NCBI GenBank assembly: GCA_900541205.1
Contig: UQIV01000010.1
Location: 6,707-70,706, forward strand
DNA: 64,000 nucleotides
Origin: an uncultured Collinsella sp.
GTDB taxonomy: Bacteria > Actinomycetota > Coriobacteriia > Coriobacteriales > Coriobacteriaceae
Direction: 5' to 3'
In this document: positions 24,331-32,106 of the stretch, one piece after another
Layout: each line of letters starts with the position of its first letter
How positions within the stretch are numbered: the stretch's first letter is position 1
The notes under the pieces: model-generated
Told to the model about the DNA's origin: nothing
Seen by the model: only the letters and a program-made list of their open reading frames with translations
The model's database searches: none
Program-made: the position numbers and the translations under genes

Positions 24331-24433
24331 GCTTCATACCTCCTAGGATAGGGTGGACACGTGATTCACCATAATAGCGGTAACAATGCATAGAAGAGCT
24401 GCGGACAGACGTTTTGTTTTACCTGAAACAAGC

Positions 24434-24463
24434 AGGGCGGACGCCGGTCTACAGCGCCCGCCC
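24434..24463 (-). promoter_or_regulatory. Intra-operon GC hairpin between binding protein and permease genes
   Basis: GGGCGG.CGCCGG side pairs with GCGCCCGCCC in the 203-bp gap. With no clear T-run it may lower downstream expression so that more binding protein than permease is made, as is common in ABC importers. Inference only. Confidence 0.4.
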
Positions 24464-24533
24464 CTGTGGCTCAGATATTGAATAACGCGGCTAAAGCGCG
24501 AGCACGGGCTCTAGGCGCATGCCGCGTATGGCA

Positions 24534-25514
24534 TTACGCGTCCAGAGCGGAAAGGTCGATGCCCAGGGCCTCGGCCATTTCGTCGTTCTTGACGACGACC
24601 AGGTCCTTGCTCGAGAGGTGCTTGATAGGCATGTCTTCGGGCTTGGCCTCGCCCTTCAGGATCTTAACGGCCATCTCACCCGCGGCGTAGCCCAGATCCT
24701 CGTAATTGATGGAGAGGGTGAACAGGCCGCCGGCCATGCACATGCCCTCCTCGCCAGTCACGAAGGGAAGCTTGTTCTCCTTGCAGATCTGGCCCACCTG
24801 CGAGGCGCCCGCGGCGATGGTGTTGTCGGTGGGGGAGTACAGCGCGTCGACCTTGCCCACGGCAGACTCGACGACGGACTGAATCTCGTTGGAGCTCGAG
24901 ACGGTGAAGTCAGTGTACTCGAGGCCCAGCTTGTCGAGCTCCTTCTTGGCGGCCTTGATCTGGACGTCGGAGTTGGACTCGGCGGTGCAGTAGAGCAGGC
25001 CGACCTTCTTAACGTCGGGCAGGACCTTCTGCATCATCTCGAGCTGCTCGGCGACCGGGGTGAGGTCGGAAGCGCCCGTGACGTTGGTGCCCGGCTTGTC
25101 GTTGTCCTGGACCAGGCCGGAGGCGGCGTAGTCGGTGATGGCACAGCCCACGATGGGGATATCGGCCGTGGCGCCGGCGGCAGCCTGCGCGGCGGGCGTG
25201 GCGATGGCATAAATCAGGTTGACGTTGTCGCCCACAAACTTGTCGGCAATGGACTTACACGTGGACTGGTCGTTCTGGGCGTTCTTCTGGTCGATCTTGA
25301 CCTTAAGGCCACTCTTCTTGATGGCCTTGACGAAGCCGTCGTTGGCGGCATCGAGCGCGGAGTGCTCGGTGAGCTGCAGAACGCCGATGGTGTAGTCGGA
25401 ACCGGCGGCAGCAGAGCCGGAACCAGAGTTGCCGCCGCATCCGGCGAGCGGGGCGAGCGCGAGCAGGCCGGCGGAGACCAGAAGGCTCCTGCGACTGATG
25501 GTGATGTCCTTCAT
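24534..25514 (-). CDS. ABC transporter substrate-binding lipoprotein (TrpX/ABC_sub_bind family)
   Basis: A 326-residue lipoprotein. The signal MKDITISRRSLLVSAGLLAL ends in the lipobox LAGC, and a twin-arginine-like SRRSLL is present, so Tat export is possible. The mature part has the two-lobed pattern of the family: YTIGVLQLTEHSALDAANDG, IPIVGCAITDYAASG, VGLLYCTAESNSDVQIKA and ADALYSPTDNT-like VDALYSPTDNTIAAGAS. Family members bind tryptophan, tyrosine or nucleoside-like ligands; the substrate here is unknown. The start is the ATG after GGGGG; a longer frame upstream lacks support. Confidence 0.9.
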   Translation of the reverse strand: MKDITISRRSLLVSAGLLALAPLAGCGGNSGSGSAAAGSDYTIGVLQLTEHSALDAANDGFVKAIKKSGLKVKIDQKNAQNDQSTCKSIADKFVGDNVNLIYAIATPAAQAAAGATADIPIVGCAITDYAASGLVQDNDKPGTNVTGASDLTPVAEQLEMMQKVLPDVKKVGLLYCTAESNSDVQIKAAKKELDKLGLEYTDFTVSSSNEIQSVVESAVGKVDALYSPTDNTIAAGASQVGQICKENKLPFVTGEEGMCMAGGLFTLSINYEDLGYAAGEMAVKILKGEAKPEDMPIKHLSSKDLVVVKNDEMAEALGIDLSALDA

Positions 25515-25674
25515 ATCATTACCCCCAGTATAAAAATGGCTGGAAACACTGCACTGGGACAAAGTGCAAGTGGAACTATAGTAGCGCTGATGTCCATTTT
25601 TACAACAGCCTGGCGGGTTTTTTAATACAGAATCGGATGGGCGGTACGGGTAGTCGAATGGGCGGCGGAGGGTC

Positions 25675-26463
25675 TTATGCGGCGGAGGAGGCGTCGTCCT
25701 CCTCGTCCAGGGCGGCGAAGAGCTTCTTGCCGTCGAGCAGGCGCGTGCTGACGTTTCTCATACGGGCGATCTCGACGGTGCGCAGCGTATCGTCGGTGCC
25801 TCGGGCGTCGTAGACCGTTCCCAGCAGATACGAGATGCCATCGCGCTGCCTGATGGCAAAGGGACGGAGTGTCATCCGTGCTGCTTCGGTTTCGCCGCGT
25901 GTCGTGACGCTCGAAATATCAAAACTCACCGTGGTTCCGTGGTCGATGGCCTGCTCGACGAGCTCGCACGTGTCGATGCGCTTGATGGGCGTGCGTGTTG
26001 CCTTGGTAGCCTTGCTGCCTGCGCTTGGAGCGGGTTCGGGTGTATCGAGGTAGCCGCGAACGTCGGCGCTCGCCATGGCAACTAAGTGCTGCGCCATGCT
26101 CTTGCGGATAGCGATAGGCGTGGAGCGGTTGCGCATGACCATACCGTGGAGCCGGATGATCTCTTCATCGGTGAGCGGGCGGGTAAGAAGTTTGTAGCCC
26201 ACGCCGCGTTTGTACTCAATTTCGTATCCGGCATGGCGAAGCGCGGAGATGGCGGTGTAGATGCTGCGCCGCGCCGCCGAGATGGGCATGCGGGCGGGGT
26301 CGTCGGGATGGGCGAGGCGCCGGATCAGCTCATCGGAAAGCATGGCCTTGTCTTCGCCGGTGTTTTCGCTTAAGAGTTGTAGGATGCGAACGGCGCGATA
26401 GGCTGCCATCGAGGCGGCGCCCCTCGTCGTGGTGTCGCAGGTTTCAACAGCGGCTTCGGTCAT
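25675..26463 (-). CDS. WYL-domain transcriptional regulator
   Basis: A 262-residue regulator. The N-terminal half is a winged HTH (YRAVRILQLLSENTGEDKAM, ISAARRSIYTAISALRHAGYEIEY). The C-terminal half shows a degenerate WYL-type core (LRPFAIRQRDGISYLLGTVY, then LRTVEIARMRNVSTRLLDGK). Such proteins sense small ligands or nucleic acids. The ATG giving MTEAAVETCDTT is preferred since GGAAAGGA lies upstream; the frame continues 46 codons further without a site. It may control the adjacent transporter, which is only positional inference. Confidence 0.75.
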   Translation of the reverse strand: MTEAAVETCDTTTRGAASMAAYRAVRILQLLSENTGEDKAMLSDELIRRLAHPDDPARMPISAARRSIYTAISALRHAGYEIEYKRGVGYKLLTRPLTDEEIIRLHGMVMRNRSTPIAIRKSMAQHLVAMASADVRGYLDTPEPAPSAGSKATKATRTPIKRIDTCELVEQAIDHGTTVSFDISSVTTRGETEAARMTLRPFAIRQRDGISYLLGTVYDARGTDDTLRTVEIARMRNVSTRLLDGKKLFAALDEEDDASSAA

Positions 26464-26639
26464 GGTGCCCACCGTCCTTTCCGTTTTGGGTGGCGACGGT
26501 ATGGAGCCTAGGACGTGGGGCTTTCCCAGGGGCGCAGGGCGCTCTGGGCGGTCGGTAGTCGTCGGCAAACGGCGGGTCGAGTTTTCAACAGCCCTGCTCA
26601 ACTGACCAAAAACTTGCCAAAAGCTTGACGGATGCTGTT

Positions 26640-26676
26640 GAAAAAAGCGTCTCTCGACCGATGTCGAGAGACGCTT
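26640..26676 (-). terminator. Terminator of asnS
   Basis: AAGCGTCTCTCGAC pairs perfectly with GTCGAGAGACGCTT around CGAT, and the minus-strand product ends in a U-run (AAAAAA at 26641-26646 on the plus strand). Confidence 0.9.
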
Positions 26677-26722
26677 ATGCGATGAGCGTTGGCGTGTGGC
26701 GACGCGAGCTAGCGTCCGACGA

Positions 26723-28126
26723 TTAGAAGTCGGCGTTGCCCACGGTGCGCGGGTGCGGCAGGACGTCGCGGATGTTGCCCACGCCGGTCAGATACATGAC
26801 CAAGCGCTCGAAGCCCAGACCGTAGCCGGCGTGCTTGCAGGAACCGTAGCGGCGCAGGTCAAGGTAGTACTTGTACTGCTCGGGATTCATGCCCAGGTCC
26901 TTGATGCGTGCCTCGAGCAGATCCAGGCGCTCCTCGCGCTGGGAGCCGCCGATAATCTCGCCGATACCGGGAACCAGGCAGTCGGCGGCGGCGACAGTCT
27001 TGCCGTCCTCGTTCATGCGCATGTAGAAGGCCTTGATCTCGGCCGGGTAGTCGGTCACGAAGGTCGGGCGCTTAAAGTGCTCCTCGGTCAGGAAGCGCTC
27101 GTGCTCGGTCTGCAGGTCGATGCCCCAGCTCACGGGGTAGTCAAACTTGTGACCGGCGGCGACTGCCTGCTCCAGGATCTTGACGGCCTCGGTATAGGTG
27201 ACGCGGGCGAAGTCGGAGTTGGCGACATGGTCCAGGCGCTCGAGCAGACCCTTGTCCACAAACTTGTTGAGCATATTGAGCTCGTCGGGGCAGGTTGCCA
27301 TGACGTCCTTGAGGACATACTTGAGCATGGCCTCGGCGTTATCCATGTAGTCGTTAAGATCGGCAAAGGCCATCTCGGGCTCGATCATCCAAAACTCGGC
27401 GGCGTGGCGCGTGGTGTTGGAGTTCTCGGCGCGGAAGGTGGGGCCAAAGGTGTACACGTCGCCAAAGGCCATGGCAAAGTTCTCGGCGTTGAGCTGGCCG
27501 GACACGGTGAGGCTCGCATGCTTGCCAAAGAAGTCCTGGCTCCAGTCGACCTCGCCGGACTCGGTGAGGGGCGGATTTTTGGGGTCGAGCGTGGTCACGC
27601 GGAACATCTCGCCGGCGCCTTCGCAGTCACTCGTGGTGATGATGGGGGTGTTGACGTAGACAAAGCCCTGCTCTTGGAAGAAGCGGTGGATGGCGGCAGC
27701 CGCGACAGAGCGGATGCGGAACACGGCGCGGAACAGGTTGGTGCGCGGACGCAGGTGCTGCTGGGTGCGCAGGAACTCGACGGTTGCGCGCTTCTTCTGC
27801 AGCGGGTAATCCGGGGCGCTGACGCCCTCGACCTCGATGGAGGTGGCAGAAAGCTCGAAAGGCTGGGGCGCATCGGGGGTCAGCTTGACGGTGCCGGTGC
27901 AAATGAGTGCGGCCGAGACGTTTTGATGGGCGATCTCGTCGTAGTTGTCGAGTGCCTCGCGGTTCATGACGACCTGCAGGTCGCGGAAGCAGCTGCCGTC
28001 GTTGAGCGTAACAAAGCCAAAGTTCTTCATGTCGCGGACGGACTTGACCCAGCCGGCGACGGTGACGGTCTGGCCGCCGAGCGACTCGGCATCGGCATAG
28101 AGCTGCGCGATTTTGGTGCGGTTCAC
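26723..28126 (-). CDS. asnS: Asparaginyl-tRNA synthetase
   Basis: A 467-residue class IIb synthetase charging tRNA-Asn. The N-terminal OB fold shows VTVAGWVKSVRDMKNFGFVTLND. Motif 2 is FGPTFRAENSNTTRHAAEFW near 215 and motif 3 is GYGLGFERLVMYLTG near 440. Length is standard. A GTG start (VNRTKIAQLY) is chosen because GGGAGG lies 4 nt before it; the upstream in-frame ATGs have no ribosome binding site. Presence of AsnRS indicates direct Asn-tRNA charging rather than only the amidotransferase route. Confidence 0.94.
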   Translation of the reverse strand: MNRTKIAQLYADAESLGGQTVTVAGWVKSVRDMKNFGFVTLNDGSCFRDLQVVMNREALDNYDEIAHQNVSAALICTGTVKLTPDAPQPFELSATSIEVEGVSAPDYPLQKKRATVEFLRTQQHLRPRTNLFRAVFRIRSVAAAAIHRFFQEQGFVYVNTPIITTSDCEGAGEMFRVTTLDPKNPPLTESGEVDWSQDFFGKHASLTVSGQLNAENFAMAFGDVYTFGPTFRAENSNTTRHAAEFWMIEPEMAFADLNDYMDNAEAMLKYVLKDVMATCPDELNMLNKFVDKGLLERLDHVANSDFARVTYTEAVKILEQAVAAGHKFDYPVSWGIDLQTEHERFLTEEHFKRPTFVTDYPAEIKAFYMRMNEDGKTVAAADCLVPGIGEIIGGSQREERLDLLEARIKDLGMNPEQYKYYLDLRRYGSCKHAGYGLGFERLVMYLTGVGNIRDVLPHPRTVGNADF

Positions 28127-28237
28127 GTATCCTCCCATAACGGTTGAATGATAGTTATCCATACAGTTCGATATTCTAGCAGCTCGGCTCATTTGGGCTA
28201 TACAGATAAGGCATTGGCGGGATGGTTTTCAAACGAA

Positions 28238-28270
28238 AAGCGCCCGCGGCCAAATGGTCGCGGGCGTTTG
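28238..28270 (-). terminator. Terminator of the EIIA gene
   Basis: CGCCCGCGGCC pairs with GGTCGCGGGCG (one G-U type mismatch) and is followed on the minus strand by a U-rich run. It separates the EIIA gene from asnS. Confidence 0.8.
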
Positions 28271-28306
28271 ACGAGGTGCCTTTTGGCTGTGTGGCGCGGG
28301 GCCTGG

Positions 28307-28870
28307 CTACTTGGTCTTGGCTACTAGCAGCGGGTCTCCAAGCTTGACGAGCGGGTTGCCGCCGATAAGCGTTCCGGACTCGCCGACATGGTCGATGCTC
28401 TTAAGACGATCGAGCTCGGAGACGATGACGGTCACGATGTCCTCGTGACCAGCGGCCTTAATGGCCTCGCGGTCGAAGCTGATGAGCGGCTGGCCTGCCT
28501 TGACCACATCGCCCATCTCGACAAAGCGGGCAAAACCCTTGCCGTTCATTTCCACGGTGCCCAGGCCAACATGAATGAACACGCGCAGGCCGTCCTCGGT
28601 AATCATGCCGATGGAGTGGTTGGTGACGGTGGTGGCGCCGATGCGGCCGTTGGCGGGCGCATAGATGGTGCCGGTAATGGGCTCGATGCCATAGCCCTGG
28701 CCAAGCATGCCCGAGGCGATCGTTTCGTCGGGAACCTCGTTCAGGTTGACGAGCACGCCGTTGACGGGGGCATAGATGACGCCTTCGCGGGTAGCGAAGC
28801 TTGCTGCGGGCGGAACGGACGCCTCGCCGGTCGAGGTGAAGGTGGACTTAAGCGAATCGAGCAGACCCAT
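28307..28870 (-). CDS. PTS glucose-type EIIA component (Crr-like)
   Basis: A 187-residue soluble phosphocarrier. The beta-sandwich pattern is clear: ATREGVIYAPVNGVLVNLNE near 27, GTIYAPANGRIGATTVTNHSIGM near 64 with the first active-site His, and GLRVFIHVGLGTVEMNGKGF near 95 with the phosphorylated His. The start (MGLLDSLKST) has GGAGG upstream. It is a stand-alone EIIA, so it can phosphorylate EIICB proteins that lack one, such as the alpha-glucoside EIICB at 36.9 kb. A possible LacI/CcpA-type site lies about 50 bp upstream. Confidence 0.9.
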   Translation of the reverse strand: MGLLDSLKSTFTSTGEASVPPAASFATREGVIYAPVNGVLVNLNEVPDETIASGMLGQGYGIEPITGTIYAPANGRIGATTVTNHSIGMITEDGLRVFIHVGLGTVEMNGKGFARFVEMGDVVKAGQPLISFDREAIKAAGHEDIVTVIVSELDRLKSIDHVGESGTLIGGNPLVKLGDPLLVAKTK

Positions 28871-28918
28871 AGTTGCCTCCAACTTAAAATAGGCGCATAT
28901 CGCGCGTTTGGTTTGCCG

Positions 28919-28928
28919 GAAACGTTTC
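28919..28928. promoter_or_regulatory. GAAACGTTTC palindrome upstream of the EIIA gene
   Basis: A perfect 10-bp palindrome inside GCCGGAAACGTTTCACATG resembles operators of LacI-family regulators, including catabolite sites. It lies about 50 bp before the EIIA start. No regulator gene is adjacent, so the assignment is tentative. Confidence 0.35.
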
Positions 28929-29114
28929 ACATGTGTTTCACGGCTTGGTCAACGCCCCTATTCTACGCTGCTCAACGATACCTCTGAACTGGGATTATGT
29001 GATATATCAGTTGAAGGGAAACTTATTGCCGGAGTGTTTCTGCGCCACGGGTTCAAGTGGGGTACGCTTGAAGGCGAAAAACAAGGGCGCATAATTTGCG
29101 CGAAGGGAGCACAT

Positions 29115-30014
29115 ATGATTGTCGAGAACCATGCGCTGTGGGGCGAGGAGCCGACCGAGGAATATCCGGCGACGTTTACGTATTTGGGTGCCGAGCCGCT
29201 GCCCAATAAACCGAATGGCCGCCGCCCTGCCGTGATTATCTGTGGCGGAGGTGCGTTTACGCATATCGCTCCGCATGAGCAGGATCCTGTGGCGTTTGCG
29301 TTTTTGGATCACGGTTACCAGGCCTTTGTGCTCAACTATGTCACGAGTTCTACGGGTGACGTGAGCTTTCCGCACCCCCAGGCAGATCTTGCCAAGATGG
29401 TCGCCACGGTGCGCGCCAACGCCGACGAGTGGCATGTCGATCCTAAGCGCGTGTGCGTCGTGGGATTCTCGGCGGGCGGCATGATCTGTGCCTCGCTGGC
29501 AACGCAGTGGAAGACCGGCCCCTTCGCGGCACTTGCCGGGGCGCGTCCGGACGACATTCGTCCCGATGCCGTGGTGCTGGGTTATCCATTGCTCGACTTT
29601 GCCTATGTGCGCGACATGCAGACACGCGATCCGCGCATTGACTTGCGTGTGCCCAAGACGGGCGGCAAGACGGGGCGCGATTTGCTCAACGACTACCTGT
29701 CGATGGTGACGGGCGGCGAGGCGACCGACGAGCATCTGGCCGACATCTGCCCCACCACGCATGTTTCGCGTCAGATGCCCCCGACCTTTGTGTGGGGCGT
29801 GTCCGATGATAAGACGGCGCCGATCGCACAGGTCTATCCGTTTGCGCAGCGCATGGCCGAGGAGGGCGTTGCATGCGAGATGCACGTCTTTGACCAGGGC
29901 GGTCACGGCCTTTCACTCGGCAACGCCAACACCGCGGTCGACAACGAGGACAAGCAGGTGGCGGTCCGCCCCTGGATTCGCCTAGCCTTCCGCTTCCTGG
30001 AGCGCCATCTGTAA
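29115..30014 (+). CDS. Alpha/beta hydrolase (esterase/lipase, BD-FAE-like)
   Basis: A 299-residue cytoplasmic hydrolase. RRPAVIICGGGAFTHIAPHE near 36 holds the HGG-like oxyanion motif in the form GGGAF. VCVVGFSAGGMICASLA near 115 is the nucleophile elbow with Ser. FVWGVSDDKTAPIAQ near 225 carries the Asp and DQGGHGLSLGN near 262 the His of the triad. It resembles acetyl-xylan or carbohydrate esterases; substrate unknown. The ATG at 29115 is chosen since GAAGGGAG precedes it, while the frame is open 69 codons upstream. Confidence 0.85.
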   Translation: MIVENHALWGEEPTEEYPATFTYLGAEPLPNKPNGRRPAVIICGGGAFTHIAPHEQDPVAFAFLDHGYQAFVLNYVTSSTGDVSFPHPQADLAKMVATVRANADEWHVDPKRVCVVGFSAGGMICASLATQWKTGPFAALAGARPDDIRPDAVVLGYPLLDFAYVRDMQTRDPRIDLRVPKTGGKTGRDLLNDYLSMVTGGEATDEHLADICPTTHVSRQMPPTFVWGVSDDKTAPIAQVYPFAQRMAEEGVACEMHVFDQGGHGLSLGNANTAVDNEDKQVAVRPWIRLAFRFLERHL

Positions 30015-30043
30015 GAGTCCCGGCATCCAAGCCCTTCAATAAC

Positions 30044-30106
30044 TTGCGGTGAAATAGTTCCTATCTGGGGCATCAACCAGCCCATCCAGGAACTATTCCA
30101 CCGCAA
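30044..30106. repeat. TTGCGGTG foldback, copy 1
   Basis: TTGCGGTGAAATAGTTCCT (30044-30062) pairs with AGGAACTATTCCACCGCAA (30088-30106) with one mismatch. The same arms recur at 43221-43283 with a different loop. It lies right after a stop codon and is followed by CTTCGTTTTT, so it may act as a terminator. Confidence 0.85.
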
Positions 30107-30128
30107 CTTCGTTTTTGATGTCCCGTCC

Positions 30129-30314
30129 GGAAACTGCATCCCAGTCTCGCCCTTCAAGGTGGGACACGGTTTCCCATAGGGCCTCGATTTGGAAACCACA
30201 TCCCGTTTCGAGCTCAAATTCTGGGTCGCAGTTTCCCCGAGGGGCCCCGTTGGGAAACTGCGACCCGTTTCGAGCGGGAATAACGGGACACGCTTTCCGC
30301 AAGGGCATCGTTTC
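30129..30314 (+). repeat. Array A of about 62-bp degenerate repeats
   Basis: Three units begin at 30129, 30191 and 30253 (GGAAACTGCATCCC, GGAAACCACATCCC, GGAAACTGCGACCC). Each ends in a related inverted arm (for example GGGTCGCAGTTTCC) and a link like CGAGGGGCCCCGTT. The right arm of unit 2 and left arm of unit 3 form a perfect 15-bp stem (GGGTCGCAGTTTCCC). A related array in the same orientation lies at 33861-34066. Confidence 0.8.
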
Positions 30315-30965
30315 CTACCAGACGGTGAACTGGGCGTTTTCTGTGTTCCAATGGACATCGCGAACGTAGTCGCGCACGCCCGTCGCATCTCGTGCTTCGA
30401 ACAACTCAAGAATATGAGCATGTTCGCTGTTGGCTTTATTGAGCAGTTTGCACGCCGTCTCCTGGTCGACAGTCTCGTAATCGCGCTTGATAAAGCAGCG
30501 CTCGAGCTGCGAGATCATATCGCGCAGACGGTCGTTGCCGCAGCGGTTGAAGTACGTTAGATGAAAGTCTCGCTGAATGTCGTCGTACTTTCGGATGAGA
30601 CCGCCTTGGATCGCGAGGTCCATGGAGCCGACGAGAAATTTAAGCTGCGTAATGTCATCGTCGGTTAGGTTCGGACAGGCGAGATATGCGGCCTGCCCGT
30701 CGAGCGGCCCCATAATCTCAAAGACTTCAACGGCGTTTTGCTGATCGAACCCACGGACGCGGAATCCGCGGCGGGGGAGATTGTCCAGATAACCGTCGCT
30801 TGCGAGCTGGATGAGCGCTTCGCGGACCGGCGTGCGCGACACGCCCATGGCGTCGCAGATCGCTTGCTCGCTCAGCCGGTCGCCGGCCGAAAGCTCGCCG
30901 GCGTCAATACGGCTCGAAATGTAGTCGTATACGTGGTCTTTCAGGGGCCTTCTGAGCGTTTCCAT
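30315..30965 (-). CDS. GntR-family transcriptional regulator, FCD subfamily
   Basis: A 216-residue repressor-type regulator. The winged HTH spans residues 10-75 (GDRLSEQAICDAMGVSRTPVREALIQLASDGYLDNLPRRGFRV in pieces). The C-terminal FCD domain carries LDGQAAYLACPNL near 98 and the ligand/metal-type helix FHLTYFNRCGNDRLRDMI near 148. It is divergent from the DDAH and antiporter genes, and a FadR-type palindrome lies between them, so it most likely regulates that operon in response to an amino-acid-related ligand. Confidence 0.88.
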   Translation of the reverse strand: METLRRPLKDHVYDYISSRIDAGELSAGDRLSEQAICDAMGVSRTPVREALIQLASDGYLDNLPRRGFRVRGFDQQNAVEVFEIMGPLDGQAAYLACPNLTDDDITQLKFLVGSMDLAIQGGLIRKYDDIQRDFHLTYFNRCGNDRLRDMISQLERCFIKRDYETVDQETACKLLNKANSEHAHILELFEARDATGVRDYVRDVHWNTENAQFTVW

Positions 30966-31112
30966 GAGCCTATGTTCCTTAACGGTATATTTCTAAAATC
31001 AAATACGTTTCACTTGAATAGCTCAGTTGAATTATAGAACGACCAGCTAAATCATGCTACTTTGCGCCGATACGTAATAATACGCTTACCGAAGAATACC
31101 TACCGTTCAGGA

Positions 31113-31129
31113 TTGTATACAATATACAA
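31113..31129. promoter_or_regulatory. FCD-GntR operator between gntR and the DDAH operon
   Basis: TTGTATACAATATACAA has perfect 7-bp arms (TTGTATA/TATACAA) around CAA, matching the usual TNGTNNNACNA-like pattern of FadR/FCD regulators. It lies 148 bp from the regulator start and 92 bp before the DDAH ATG. Confidence 0.7.
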
Positions 31130-31220
31130 AACAGGAAAACCGCCCTAAGATAAAGCCATCGAAAGGAAGGCGGGCGCGAAGAAGTCCCGCTCTCTGCTAA
31201 GAGATCCAAGGAGGATCATC

Positions 31221-31997
31221 ATGACCAAGTTCAGCCACGTCATCATCCGCCGCCCCGGCAAGTCCCTGAGCAATGGCATCACGAGTGCCCCCGAGCTTGG
31301 CCAGCCCATCTACGAGCGCGCCATCGAGGAGCACTACGATTACGAGCATGCGCTCGAGCAGTGTGGCGTTGACGTGTCGGTGCTGCCGGCACTCGAGCAG
31401 TATCCCGACAGCTGCTTCGTTGAAGATCCGGCTGTTATCACTCGCTGCGGCGCCATCATCACCAACCCTGGCGCCGATAGCCGCAACGGCGAGAAGGACG
31501 AGATCGAGCCGGCCGTCCGTCGCTTCTTTGACGACGAGCATGTCAAGCACATCGTTTCTCCGGGCACGCTCGACGGCGGCGATGTCATGATGGTCGGTGA
31601 CCATTTCTACGTCGGTCGCTCCGCTCGTACCAACGAAGAGGGCATCCGCCAGTTCTGTGAGATTCTCGAGGGCTGGGGCCTCGAGGGTTCTGAGGTTCCG
31701 CTGGAGGAGGTCCTGCACCTCAAGACGGGCGTCAACTACATCGAGGACAACAACATGCTCGTCTCTGGTGAGTTCATCGATAAGCCCGACTTTGCCCAGT
31801 ACAACAAGATCGTCGTGCCCGAGGACGAGGCGTACGGCGCCAACTGCATCTGGGTCAACGGTACGGTCATCGTTGCCGAGGGCTATCCGACTGTGCTCAA
31901 GGCCGTGCAGGATCTGGGCTACAAGACACTCGTTGTTGACACCTCCGAGTATCGCAAGGTCGACGGCGGCCTTTCTTGCCTGTCGCTGCGCTTCTAA
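31221..31997 (+). CDS. Dimethylargininase (DDAH)-family (methyl)arginine hydrolase
   Basis: A 258-residue guanidino-modifying enzyme. DDAH converts N-methylated arginines to citrulline plus methylamines. Conserved stretches: YPDSCFVEDPAVI near 69 with catalytic Glu, PGTLDGGDVMMVG near 115, HFYVGRSARTNEEG near 130, LHLKTGVNYI near 170 with catalytic His, and the C-terminal VDGGLSCLSLRF with the nucleophilic Cys. Arginine deiminase is much longer (about 400 residues), so DDAH fits better. AAGGAGG precedes the ATG. It forms an operon with an amino-acid antiporter. Natural substrate (methylarginine or another guanidine) is inference. Confidence 0.85.
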   Translation: MTKFSHVIIRRPGKSLSNGITSAPELGQPIYERAIEEHYDYEHALEQCGVDVSVLPALEQYPDSCFVEDPAVITRCGAIITNPGADSRNGEKDEIEPAVRRFFDDEHVKHIVSPGTLDGGDVMMVGDHFYVGRSARTNEEGIRQFCEILEGWGLEGSEVPLEEVLHLKTGVNYIEDNNMLVSGEFIDKPDFAQYNKIVVPEDEAYGANCIWVNGTVIVAEGYPTVLKAVQDLGYKTLVVDTSEYRKVDGGLSCLSLRF

Positions 31998-32106
31998 CGC
32001 GATAGCTGTAACAGTCTGATGATCGCTTGACCGATGGCCCGGCACCCGATTCGGGACGTCCGGGCCATCTTTCGTTCGATCACATGATGAAGGGGGTGCA
32101 CATACA

